Part shown: positions 52,159 through 60,766 of the stretch, in pieces
How positions within the stretch are numbered: the stretch's first letter is position 1
Layout: every line of letters starts with the position of its first letter
From: Leeuwenhoekiella parthenopeia
GTDB lineage: Bacteria > Bacteroidota > Bacteroidia > Flavobacteriales > Flavobacteriaceae
Reading direction: 5' to 3'
NCBI RefSeq assembly: GCF_020782115.1
Contig: NZ_JAJGMW010000010.1
Coordinates: 1 to 64,000 of the forward strand
DNA length: 64,000 nt
Translations under genes and position numbers: made by a program
Notes under the pieces: generated by a model
The model's database searches: none
What the model was told of the DNA's origin: nothing
What the model saw: only the letters and a program-made list of their open reading frames with translations

Positions 52159-54966
52159 TTAATACCTGCGACCCCGGTAACGCCGCCCACCATCACCCCG
52201 GTCATATCCGGGAGGTTTATCACCCAGGGTGTTGAATTTATAACTAAACCCAAGCATAAAATACCGTTGTAAAATTAAGGACTGAACATCTACATAACCC
52301 TGCCCCTGAACGATTCGTCTGGCGTTGTTATTTTGTTTAAGCACATCATATCCTCTTAGGGTAATCAGGCCGTTATCTTTAAGTATGCTGTATTGTATAG
52401 AACTGTTCCAGAAAAGGGACCCTTTCTGAAATCCCTCCTGAATGTTTGAATTGTAATTATAATTCAATACATTCTCAAATTCAAGATTCCCAAAGGTAAA
52501 ACGCAGGTCTGCTGATGCCTCATGACGTAAAATATAAATATCATTCTGATTTTCATTTTCAAATTTATTGTACTCAAAATTGGGGTTATATCCAATGCGG
52601 GCAGATACCTTTTCTGAATACGTATAATTGAAATCAACTCTGGGCCCATACGATTCATTTAAGGCTGAAAATTGTGTACCGTTTACAAGATTTTGTCTTT
52701 GACGCAGGTTGTAATTCATAGCCAAATTTAAACGTACACTATTAAGACTATCAAGCTTAAAATTTTTACCATATCCCGATCCGGATGAAAACGTATAATT
52801 ACCGTCAACGTTAGCGAATGTTGACCTTCGAAAACCGTTTTCATTTATCGTATTAGAGATGATCTCATTATTACTGGCACTATAATTAGAATACACATAA
52901 AAATTAGCTTCCTTATTTACATCGTAGGTATTAAAATTTAAATTAAAACGGTTTTGTGTGGTAGGATCCAGGTCCGGATTACCCGTTCTAATAAATGTTG
53001 GATTACTTATATCTACGTAAGGGGAAAGTTGATTAATATTGGGTATGTCGTTTTCAAGATCATAACCAAAACGCAAGCGGGTATTCTTGGTAAATTGATA
53101 CCTCAGATCCACCTCAATCTCAAGTGCTTCAAAATAATTATCAAAAGCAACATCTGTGATTGTTTCATTACTGGCGAGCTCTCTAAAAATAAAGGCTCCT
53201 TCCACTTCAATATTTAGTTTTTTGTCTCTATACTCAAGACCCAGTTCTGGCCTGTGCGCAACGTTTTCATTTGAAAAATCGGCACTTTGCTCGGTATCTA
53301 AAGCACCATCCCGGTTTTGATCGAAAACAAAATTTTCATCCTCCCTCAAGTCCTGATTGTAACTATATTCTGCAGAGAAGAAAAATAAATCCTTCACGAT
53401 AGGAGCTTTCCAGCGTAGGCGGGTATATAAATTGTTATTTTGTTGATTCCCTTCAATAATTTGATCCCGGATTAAGCTGTTTTCTTCATCAATAACCTGC
53501 CCCTGAGTGCCGGGAACGTATGCAATAACCTCATTTTGGTTTGACGAATTGCTTTCGTCTTTTGAATAGGAATTGTTCAAATCTAACCTAATGTAGCCTC
53601 CTCCGCTTCCATACCTTCGGGTTACGCTTAACCTATTCCTAAAATCACGACTAAAACTAGTTCTACTGCTGAAGCCCTCACTCTCGTTAAGAACTTCCCG
53701 ATTCTCATCAAAAGTGTCTTCCTCAGAATTACTGGTATTAAAGCTCTCATTATAGGAAAAATCCGGACGTATCTCTATATAATACGCTGAGTCAATAACT
53801 GTTTCATATTCGGGATTGAATCTATGCCGGTCGTTAGTACTATAGGAATTACTCATGCTCTCACTAAATTGAGTCCTATACACAAGTTCATCTGTATCCG
53901 GATCGCGCTCGGGAATATCACTTTTGGCACTGGACCGTCTATCCTGAGTAGTATTTGATGCCTGATAGATGTAATTTGCAGTGGCCTGATTGGTGCTCTT
54001 ACCCCAGTCATCAGCATAATTGGCGCCTCCAACTCTCGAGTTAGTGATCCCGCCATCATTACCTCCTCCTGTTATCGACCAGGCAGCTCCCCGACCAAAT
54101 GTGGAGCTTACTTCTCCAAAATTAAACCCGGCGCGGTTAATGTTATTTCCGCCACCCAGGACACTAAGGCGCAGATCATTATCAAAATAATTAGCAATAC
54201 CTGCATACTCAAAGCGTTCGTCTGTACCCGCTCCGGCAGCAACACGCCCAAAAGTCCCCCGGTTTTTATCTTTTGCGATTTTAATGTTAACCGTTTTATT
54301 CTCACCGTCACTTTGCTCCCCGGTAAAAGCCTGTGTTCGCGTACGGCTGTCTACCACCTGAATTTTTTCAACAATATCTTTGGTCAAATTGCGGGTGGCA
54401 ATAGTAGGGTCGTTGCCAAAAAAGGGCTTCCCGTTAACCAGCACTTTATCTACCGGTATTCCATTTACGGTAACAGCACCATTCGCATCTACTTCAAACC
54501 CGGGTAATTTTTTCAGTAAATCCTCTACATTCGCATCTTTTTTCGTGTCAAAGGAGGCTACGTTAAATTCGGTGGTGTCCTGCTTAAAACGTATGGGAGG
54601 AGTTCTGCCTACCACTAAAACCTCATTTAAGTTTTCTGTTGCAGAACTCAAAGCAATTTCTTTTAGATCGTATTCACGCTGTGAACTCAAATCTATAACC
54701 TGGGTATAGGATTTAAAGCCAACGAAGGAAACTATTAAATTGATCTTTTTTAAAGCTGTTTTTCCTTCAAGCTCAAACCTTCCTTTTGCATCTGTAATCG
54801 AATACACCACCAGTGAACTGTCTTTAACCGCCTCAGCAAATACGGTCGCCGCTTCAAGCGGTTCTTTAGTACCAGTATCGATTATAAGACCACTAATTTT
54901 GAATTCCTGAGCAAAAAGAGTCGTGGTACCTAAAAATGTTAGGAAAAACAGTAGAGCATACTTCAT
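52159..54966 (-). CDS. TonB-type outer-membrane beta-barrel protein, paralogue 2
   Basis: A protein of 935 residues from the ATG at 54966 (MKYALLFFLTF), which begins the signal peptide; a start 18 codons upstream is unlikely. Architecture as in paralogue 1: regulatory-like domain (FKISGLIIDTGTKEPLEAAT), plug with EDLLKKLPGFEVDANGAV and NGKPFFGNDPTIATRNLTKD, then barrel ending FMLGFSYKFNTLGDK. An extra basic Gly/Arg/Tyr tail of about 15 residues follows, also seen in the remnant at 51894. Outer-membrane location is inferred from the barrel. Confidence 0.88.
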   Translation of the reverse strand: MKYALLFFLTFLGTTTLFAQEFKISGLIIDTGTKEPLEAATVFAEAVKDSSLVVYSITDAKGRFELEGKTALKKINLIVSFVGFKSYTQVIDLSSQREYDLKEIALSSATENLNEVLVVGRTPPIRFKQDTTEFNVASFDTKKDANVEDLLKKLPGFEVDANGAVTVNGIPVDKVLVNGKPFFGNDPTIATRNLTKDIVEKIQVVDSRTRTQAFTGEQSDGENKTVNIKIAKDKNRGTFGRVAAGAGTDERFEYAGIANYFDNDLRLSVLGGGNNINRAGFNFGEVSSTFGRGAAWSITGGGNDGGITNSRVGGANYADDWGKSTNQATANYIYQASNTTQDRRSSAKSDIPERDPDTDELVYRTQFSESMSNSYSTNDRHRFNPEYETVIDSAYYIEIRPDFSYNESFNTSNSEEDTFDENREVLNESEGFSSRTSFSRDFRNRLSVTRRYGSGGGYIRLDLNNSYSKDESNSSNQNEVIAYVPGTQGQVIDEENSLIRDQIIEGNQQNNNLYTRLRWKAPIVKDLFFFSAEYSYNQDLREDENFVFDQNRDGALDTEQSADFSNENVAHRPELGLEYRDKKLNIEVEGAFIFRELASNETITDVAFDNYFEALEIEVDLRYQFTKNTRLRFGYDLENDIPNINQLSPYVDISNPTFIRTGNPDLDPTTQNRFNLNFNTYDVNKEANFYVYSNYSASNNEIISNTINENGFRRSTFANVDGNYTFSSGSGYGKNFKLDSLNSVRLNLAMNYNLRQRQNLVNGTQFSALNESYGPRVDFNYTYSEKVSARIGYNPNFEYNKFENENQNDIYILRHEASADLRFTFGNLEFENVLNYNYNSNIQEGFQKGSLFWNSSIQYSILKDNGLITLRGYDVLKQNNNARRIVQGQGYVDVQSLILQRYFMLGFSYKFNTLGDKPPGYDRGDGGRRYRGRRY

Positions 54967-55032
54967 AAAATAAATATATGTATTGAATACATTTATTGAT
55001 AAGACGCTGATTTCTAACAATGGTTTAAAACC

Positions 55033-55065
55033 AAAAGCCCACTTTTTTGAAAAAAGCGGGCTTTT
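55033..55065 (-). terminator. Rho-independent terminator after der
   Basis: On the minus strand AAAAGCCC-G-CTTTTTT and AAAAAAGTGGGCTTTT form a long stem with short loop. It lies between the der stop and the next gene on the same strand. Confidence 0.8.
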
Positions 55066-55088
55066 AAAGGCTTAAGGCTGTAAAAAAA

Positions 55089-56390
55089 TTATTTTTTTCT
55101 AAAGTATACCGAAATAGGCACACCCTGAAAATCAAATTGTTCACGAAGTTTGTTTTCGATAAAACGCTTGTACGGCTCTTTAACGTACTGGGGTAAATTA
55201 CAGAAAAACGCAAACTGCGGATGCGGTGTAGGCAACTGCATACAATATTTGATCTTGATGTATTTTCCTTTATTTGCCGGTGGCGGGTAGGCTTCTATAA
55301 CCGGCAACATAAGTTCGTTGAGCTCGCTGGTCTTAACGCGTCTGCTTCGGTTTTCAAAAACCTGAACAGCGGTCTCAATCGCTTTATACACCCGTTGTTT
55401 GGTTAAAGCTGAAATAAATACAATAGGCACATCGGTAAAGGGTTCCATTTCCTGGCGAATTTGCTTCTCAAACTCTCGCATGGTTTTGTTTTCCTTTTCG
55501 ACCAGATCCCATTTGTTCACCAGAATCACAATCCCTTTTCGGTTTCGCTCTGCGAGCCAAAAAATATTTTGCACCTGCCCGTCAAAACCACGGGTGGCAT
55601 CCAGAACAACCAGACATACATCACAATGTTCTATCGCACGTACCGAGCGCATCACCGAATAAAACTCCAGATCCTCCCTAACCTTTGACTTACGGCGTAT
55701 CCCCGCGGTGTCAACCAGATTAAATTCAAAACCGAAACGGTTGTATTTGGTATCTATAGCATCACGTGTCGTACCTGCGACATCAGTCACGATATAACGC
55801 TCCTGACCGATCAGGGCGTTGATGAAAGACGATTTACCGGCATTGGGACGGCCTACCACGGCAAAACGTGGTAAAATATTTTCTTCAACCTCGGGTTTGT
55901 CCGGTAAAATCTTAACAAGGGCATCCAGCAAGTCTCCGGTACCGCTACCGCTTATACTGGCAATGGTATAGTAATCGCCAAGACCCAGGCTGTAAAATTC
56001 TACAGCATTTTCCTCGCGCATCGCGTTGTCTACCTTATTTACTACCAAAAAAACGGGTTTATTCTGGCGACGCAGCAAGTTGGCCACATCCTCATCCATC
56101 CCGGTCACACCGGCTTCCACATCAACCATAAAAATGATGGCGTCTGCCTCATCTATGGCCAGTTCTACCTGTTTATCAATTTGTTCTTCAAAAACGTCAT
56201 CACTTCCTTTTACATACCCACCGGTATCAATGACTGAAAATTCTTTTCCATTCCAGTCGGTTTTTCCGTAATGACGGTCACGGGTTACCCCACTTACCGA
56301 GTCAACAATCGCCTCCCGGCGCTGAATCAATCGGTTAAAAAGGGTTGATTTACCCACATTAGGTCTCCCTACAATAGCTACAATACTCAT
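55089..56390 (-). CDS. der: Ribosome biogenesis GTPase Der (EngA)
   Basis: A 433-residue essential GTPase with two tandem G domains and a C-terminal KH-like domain. Domain 1: GRPNVGKST (about 8-16), DTGGYV, NKVD. Domain 2: GRPNAGKSS (about 181), [17 protein letters not shown]-like part ends [20 protein letters not shown]. It assists assembly of the 50S subunit. A minus-strand TAATTTTG (56420-56427) just upstream is a fair -7 candidate without clear -33. Confidence 0.97.
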   Translation of the reverse strand: MSIVAIVGRPNVGKSTLFNRLIQRREAIVDSVSGVTRDRHYGKTDWNGKEFSVIDTGGYVKGSDDVFEEQIDKQVELAIDEADAIIFMVDVEAGVTGMDEDVANLLRRQNKPVFLVVNKVDNAMREENAVEFYSLGLGDYYTIASISGSGTGDLLDALVKILPDKPEVEENILPRFAVVGRPNAGKSSFINALIGQERYIVTDVAGTTRDAIDTKYNRFGFEFNLVDTAGIRRKSKVREDLEFYSVMRSVRAIEHCDVCLVVLDATRGFDGQVQNIFWLAERNRKGIVILVNKWDLVEKENKTMREFEKQIRQEMEPFTDVPIVFISALTKQRVYKAIETAVQVFENRSRRVKTSELNELMLPVIEAYPPPANKGKYIKIKYCMQLPTPHPQFAFFCNLPQYVKEPYKRFIENKLREQFDFQGVPISVYFRKK

Positions 56391-56597
56391 ATGTTATACT
56401 TTGTGCTTGAAAAGCGCTGCAAAATTACGATAAATACCTGCACATCTGTCACGCTTTCGTTTTTAGTCTGCCGGAGGGCTGAAATACTAAATTTTAACTA
56501 AATACTGTTAAGACTGATGTTAATTCACGCTATGAAAAATCCGTAGACAGGTACCTTACGTATCTATTAGCAAACAACACAAGTTATGTATCGCATT

Positions 56598-57389
56598 ATG
56601 AAACGTATTATAGTATGCCTTTTTGCCGCTTTCACCCTGTATAGCTGCAATCTTCTTACAGCAGCCGGACTCAGCAGCGCCGGGCAACCCACAAAAGAAG
56701 TAAGCGGGGATCTCACCTCAACCACTGCAAATTCTGCCGAAAATGTAGACCACAGCGCCTGGGACGCCTTGCTTAAAAAACACGTAAACGCCGCCGGAAT
56801 GGTAGATTACGAAGGTTTTCAGAAAGACCGTGCAAAGCTGGATGCCTACCTGAAGAAATTATCATCTTATAATCCGGGTGACGACTGGTCGGTACAGGAA
56901 CTTTTGGCCTATTACATCAATTTATACAATGCGTATACGGTTGAGTTGATTCTTGATAATTACCCCGTTAAAAGCATTAAAGACATCAACGGTGCCTGGA
57001 CAAAAGCTATTGTTCCTGTAGGAAATCGCGAACTTTCTTTAGGCGGAATTGAAAATGGCGTATTGCGTAAAATGAACGAACCTCGTATTCATTTTGCCAT
57101 CAACTGCGCTTCGATTTCCTGCCCTAAATTGTTAAATGAAGCCTATACCGCAGGCAAAATTAATGAGCAGCTTGATAAAGTGACCAAAGAGTTTGTGAAT
57201 TCAAACAAAAATGAAATCACGGCTTCAAATCCTAAAGTATCTTCGATTTTTGACTGGTATAAGAGCGATTTTATCACAGACAAAACGCCAACCGTAATTG
57301 ATTACATCAATCAATACAGCAAGACAAAAATCAATAAAGGTGCTACGCTGACGTACAAAAACTACGATTGGAATCTTAATAAACAATAG
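56598..57389 (+). CDS. DUF547 lipoprotein
   Basis: A protein of 263 residues from the ATG at 56598; the upstream ATG at 56586 adds four residues before the signal peptide. The lipobox is FTLYSC (Cys near 17). The DUF547 domain occupies about 45-260, with LAYYINLYNAYTVELIL, GAWTKAIVPVGNRELSL, INCASISCPKL and FDWYKSDF. The Cys/His-containing middle recalls papain-like folds, but no activity is established. A terminator follows at 57409. Confidence 0.88.
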   Translation: MKRIIVCLFAAFTLYSCNLLTAAGLSSAGQPTKEVSGDLTSTTANSAENVDHSAWDALLKKHVNAAGMVDYEGFQKDRAKLDAYLKKLSSYNPGDDWSVQELLAYYINLYNAYTVELILDNYPVKSIKDINGAWTKAIVPVGNRELSLGGIENGVLRKMNEPRIHFAINCASISCPKLLNEAYTAGKINEQLDKVTKEFVNSNKNEITASNPKVSSIFDWYKSDFITDKTPTVIDYINQYSKTKINKGATLTYKNYDWNLNKQ

Positions 57390-57408
57390 ATTTCTCCCTT
57401 AATATAGC

Positions 57409-57433
57409 AATATCCCGCTCCATGCGGGATATT
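57409..57433 (+). terminator. Terminator after the DUF547 gene
   Basis: AATATCCCGC (57409-57418) and GCGGGATATT (57424-57433), perfect 10-bp stem with 5-nt loop TCCAT. Confidence 0.85.
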
Positions 57434-57500
57434 TAATTTTATGTCCTGACGAATTAGTTTAGATTTGAATGCTTATTCTGCCCCCGCCGAATTCCCTTTT

Positions 57501-58205
57501 ATGCTGAGTATCATTATTCCCGTTTACAACGAGTCTGAAAATCTACCGGTGTTGCTGGAGCATCTCCTGTGCAGTGCAAAAGCCCCAGATCTTATGGAAA
57601 TTCTGGTGGTTGACGGCGGTAGTACTGATGACACCCGGGCTTTGGGCGAAAAATTTAAAGCCGCTAACCACGTAAATCTTCAACTTTTACAATCCGGAAA
57701 AGGCAGGGCCAAACAGATGAATACCGGGGCTCGGGCTGCCCGCGGAAGCATTCTTTATTTTTTACATGCCGATTCTTTTCCACCTAAACATTTTGACCGG
57801 TATATACGTGTTGAAGTTGAAAATGGCAATCCTGCCGGATGCTTCAGAATGCAGTTTGACAGCAAGCATTGGTGGCTGCGTCTGGCCAGTTATCTCACTA
57901 GATTCAGCTGGAGAGCCAGTCGTGGCGGTGATCAAAGTCAGTTTATCACCCGCGAACTTTTTGATGAAATAGGCGGTTACAATGAAAGCTATGTGATCTA
58001 CGAAGACAACATCCTCATCAATGAGCTTTATGCCCGTAATAAATTTGTGGTCATTCAACAGCCGTTAAAATCTTCTGCCCGTATGTATGAAAAATACGGA
58101 GTCTGGTACGTGCAATACCACTTCTGGAGTATTTACGTCAAAAAATGGATGGGTGCTTCGGCCGAAGAACTTCACGCCTATTACTGCAAAGTGCTTAAAA
58201 AGTAG
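57501..58205 (+). CDS. Family 2 glycosyltransferase (TIGR04283-like)
   Basis: A protein of 234 residues from the ATG at 57501 (MLSIIIPVYNES), where homologues start; an upstream TTG would add twelve residues. GT-A fold: IIPVYNESENLPVLL (about 5), DGGSTDD, HADSFPP (DXD-like, about 103) and later GGDQSQFITRELFDEIGGY. The similarity to TIGR04283 proteins suggests arsenosugar or other small-molecule glycosylation, but no arsenic genes adjoin, so the substrate is open. Confidence 0.85.
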   Translation: MLSIIIPVYNESENLPVLLEHLLCSAKAPDLMEILVVDGGSTDDTRALGEKFKAANHVNLQLLQSGKGRAKQMNTGARAARGSILYFLHADSFPPKHFDRYIRVEVENGNPAGCFRMQFDSKHWWLRLASYLTRFSWRASRGGDQSQFITRELFDEIGGYNESYVIYEDNILINELYARNKFVVIQQPLKSSARMYEKYGVWYVQYHFWSIYVKKWMGASAEELHAYYCKVLKK

Positions 58206-58357
58206 CAGTTCAAAAACTTACCAAATCAATCTTTGGCTTTGCTAAAAAATTAGCGTTGAAATTGAAATATTATTTTCAATACTAAATTTTCATAGTTTCT
58301 TAACAACAATCGCCCGGGCTTCGGTGTAATTTCAAACTGAATTTAAAAACACCAACC

Positions 58358-58792
58358 ATGACAATTTTTGAAGCCATACGTAAAGACCACGATAAACAAC
58401 GCGAACTCTGCCGAATGCTTACCTCAACCAGTGGTGAGTCTAAAGGTCGCAAGCAGATGTGGGAAGACCTTAAAAAAGAATTGCAAATCCACGCTGATGC
58501 CGAAGAGCGCACCTTCTACTCCCCGCTTATTCACAATGATATGATGCAGCAACACGCCCGTCACGGAATCGCCGAACATCACGAAATGGACGAACTCATT
58601 GAAAAAATTGACGAGACTGAGATGGACTCCCCTGCCTGGCTGGTTTATGCCAAGCAATTATGCGAAAAAGTAGAGCATCATCTCGAAGATGAGGAACACA
58701 CCTTTTTTCAGCTGGCCGGAAAAGTCTTCACCGAAAAGCAAAAAACCGAAATCGCTACTGAATATCAAAAAGAAATGAAAGCGAATCGCTAA
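58358..58792 (+). CDS. Hemerythrin HHE domain protein
   Basis: A 144-residue four-helix protein. Diiron ligands: His in RKDHDKQ, His and Glu in IHADAEERTFY, His in EHHEMDEL, and His and Glu in VEHHLEDEEHTFF. Hemerythrin-like proteins bind oxygen, nitric oxide or iron. The gene converges with the exported VOC gene and their ends overlap by 4 bp. Confidence 0.92.
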   Translation: MTIFEAIRKDHDKQRELCRMLTSTSGESKGRKQMWEDLKKELQIHADAEERTFYSPLIHNDMMQQHARHGIAEHHEMDELIEKIDETEMDSPAWLVYAKQLCEKVEHHLEDEEHTFFQLAGKVFTEKQKTEIATEYQKEMKANR

Positions 58793-59319
58793 TTGCCGTT
58801 GCTGTAATCTCCTATGACTTCAATAAAAACGCCATCGGGATCGCGCAGTAACAGCAAATAATTATGTTCTCCAAGTTTAATAGGCGTATCGGCTTCGGGC
58901 TGTACGCCTTCTTTTTTGATTGCTTCCATAATACCGTCAAGCGTATACACCTGCAGGGTCAGGTATTGCAATCCCAGTTGCTGCTGAATTCCGGCTTTAA
59001 CCGAATCGACTTCCGCTTTAGGCAAATCAAATGATGCAATTTTTAGCTGCGAACTCCCGGGGATGGTGTCAAAGGCTAATCGGGTAACTTTAAAAGGAAG
59101 GTCTTGCGACAGCCCTAAACGGGTTGCAAACGGAGCATCAACCGTAAAGCTCCCCACTTCGTGAAGTCCTAAAATATCTTTGTAGAAATGTAAGGATTGC
59201 TGTTCATCGCTCGCGACCACAGCAACGGTAAGTGCTCCGGGTTTAAAGTTGGATTCCTGGGCTTTTGAAACCAGAGCAAAACCGAAAAGAGCTAGCAAAA
59301 GAAGTACACGATGGCGCAT
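58789..59319 (-). CDS. Exported VOC/glyoxalase-fold protein
   Basis: A 176-residue protein with signal peptide (to about residue 20, LVSKAQ) and one VOC domain: VAVVASDEQQSLHFYKDILGLHEV, a hydrophobic half, and NYLLLLRDPDGVFIEVIGD. The family has glyoxalases, dioxygenases and resistance proteins; export to the periplasm is less usual. The Glu in FIEVIG could be a metal ligand. The start codon directly abuts the T-run of the terminator at 59320-59358. Confidence 0.8.
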   Translation of the reverse strand: MRHRVLLLLALFGFALVSKAQESNFKPGALTVAVVASDEQQSLHFYKDILGLHEVGSFTVDAPFATRLGLSQDLPFKVTRLAFDTIPGSSQLKIASFDLPKAEVDSVKAGIQQQLGLQYLTLQVYTLDGIMEAIKKEGVQPEADTPIKLGEHNYLLLLRDPDGVFIEVIGDYSNGN

Positions 59320-59358
59320 AAAAAAAGGGTTTTAGTAAAGATACTTTACAAAACCCTT
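59320..59358 (-). terminator. Terminator after the second Pmp3-family gene
   Basis: On the minus strand AAGGGTTTT-GTAAAG-TAT-CTTTAC-T-AAAACCCTT forms a long stem (9 bp plus 6 bp), followed by T residues that run into the VOC start codon. It follows the Pmp3 gene (59380-59535). Confidence 0.88.
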
Positions 59359-59379
59359 CTTTCGTCAATTCGTTATCGT

Positions 59380-59535
59380 TTATCTGCTCTGCACATAGAA
59401 ACCGTGAATAACTCCCGGCAACCATCCTAAAAGCGTCAGGATTACATTGATGATAAAATCTTTGCCCAGACCTTTGTTCATTGCAACAGCAAGAGGTGGT
59501 AGCAATATGGTTATGATAATTGAAATAATTCCCAT
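59380..59535 (-). CDS. YqaE/Pmp3 family small membrane protein, second copy
   Basis: A 51-residue protein on the minus strand that begins MGIISIIITILLPPLAVAMN and ends LGWLPGVIHGFYVQSR. PPLAV and GWLPGVIHG are the Pmp3 signatures; two membrane helices. It lies between the GH113-like lipoprotein and the terminator at 59320-59358. The sequence differs clearly from the copy at 16089-16241, so this is an old paralogue. Confidence 0.9.
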   Translation of the reverse strand: MGIISIIITILLPPLAVAMNKGLGKDFIINVILTLLGWLPGVIHGFYVQSR

Positions 59536-59621
59536 TGTAAAAATTTTTGGTTAGTGTACAGGCTAAAAGTATGGAGCCTGCCTCTTCTAATGCCTTAACA
59601 CTTTGCCAATTGAGATAAGTT

Positions 59622-60641
59622 TCACGTTTTTTGAAACCACTTTTTAAGCACTTCTTCAGCCGGTTTTCCCTGAGGTGTAAAACGATTATTTTCCTGCGAA
59701 CTAGTGCGCTCGTGATTGGGAAACCATTTCCAGACAAAACCACCCGCAAACCAGGGCTCATTCCAAAACTCTTCAAACAAGGCTTCATATAGATTCACCT
59801 GGGCCGCGGCATTCATCTTCCCTTCGTGACGATCGCTTACCCAGGGTTCTTTTCCCGCATAATCGGCACTGCGGTACCCAAACTCTGTAAATAAAACAGG
59901 TTTGTTATGCTTTCGCGAAAGCGCAACAAACATTTGTTTATGCGGCTGCCAACCCGCTTTGGCTTCGGCAATCGTTGGTGTTTCGGCTTCTGAAACCGGA
60001 TAATAGGCATCAGCTCCAATATAATCGAGCTGAGACCAAAAATTCACTTTGTCTACCTTATCCCAGTTTTCCGCATAGGTAAGCTTCCCCGTATAAACCT
60101 CACGCACCTCGGCAATCAGGCTGTTCCAAAAATCAGGTCTCTCGTTCACAAAATTGTAAAGTTCCGTACCTATGCAAAAGAGTTCGGCTCCGGTTTCCTG
60201 AGCCAGCTTTGCATACAACAGAATAAACTCCCTGTAGGATTTTTCAAATGCAACCCAGTCTGCATCAGACTTCATCTGCATATCGCCCGTAAACGTGCCG
60301 CGGCCAATCCAGATATGGGGCTTGACCATGACTTTGATTCCGTTTTGATGTAAGGCTTCGATGTATTGCTTCGCTCCTTCATAGCGCTCGCCGTACCATT
60401 GGCGTTCCGCATTAAAATACAACTGCGGATTGTCGAGATCGCGCACAAAACCGAAAGGCATTATGGCAGCGTGATTAGCTCCCACGCGCAAAACCGGATC
60501 GATATCCTTTTGCACCAGCGTATCGCCCGAAGCAACAAAACTCACACCATCAATTTTTTGGCTTACATAAGGCGTGGCAGAGCAACCTCCAAGCACGAGG
60601 CAACCTAGTACCAGCAACAGGAATGAATAGGTGTATTTCAT
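59622..60641 (-). CDS. GH113-like glycoside hydrolase lipoprotein
   Basis: A 339-residue protein with lipobox LGGC (Cys about 20) and a TIM barrel of about 300 residues. Acid/base Glu in FCIGTELYNF, nucleophile Glu in VLFTEFGYRS, and KPHIWIGRGTF on one loop match GH113 (family known for beta-1,4-mannanases). It should hydrolyse polysaccharide at the cell envelope, but no other carbohydrate gene is near. A palindrome GCTTTCGCGAAAGC lies inside the gene (59909-59922). Confidence 0.83.
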   Translation of the reverse strand: MKYTYSFLLLVLGCLVLGGCSATPYVSQKIDGVSFVASGDTLVQKDIDPVLRVGANHAAIMPFGFVRDLDNPQLYFNAERQWYGERYEGAKQYIEALHQNGIKVMVKPHIWIGRGTFTGDMQMKSDADWVAFEKSYREFILLYAKLAQETGAELFCIGTELYNFVNERPDFWNSLIAEVREVYTGKLTYAENWDKVDKVNFWSQLDYIGADAYYPVSEAETPTIAEAKAGWQPHKQMFVALSRKHNKPVLFTEFGYRSADYAGKEPWVSDRHEGKMNAAAQVNLYEALFEEFWNEPWFAGGFVWKWFPNHERTSSQENNRFTPQGKPAEEVLKKWFQKT

Positions 60642-60766
60642 ACCACTAAAAATAGTTGAAATAATTACTCCTCTGTTGTCATTTTGTTGAAAAAAACAAC
60701 CAAATTGAAGGTGGCAACATTCTAAGTTATTATCTTTAGAAACAACCTCAACGCAACAGCTTTTTT

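Noticed and set aside
57501-58205. Arsenosugar biosynthesis locus, suggested by the TIGR04283-like glycosyltransferase
   Set aside because: No arsenite methyltransferase, radical-SAM or ars genes are near, so only the general glycosyltransferase call is supported.
59622-60641. Polysaccharide utilisation locus around the GH113-like gene
   Set aside because: No SusC/SusD or regulator is near; the SusCD pair is about 50 kb away.
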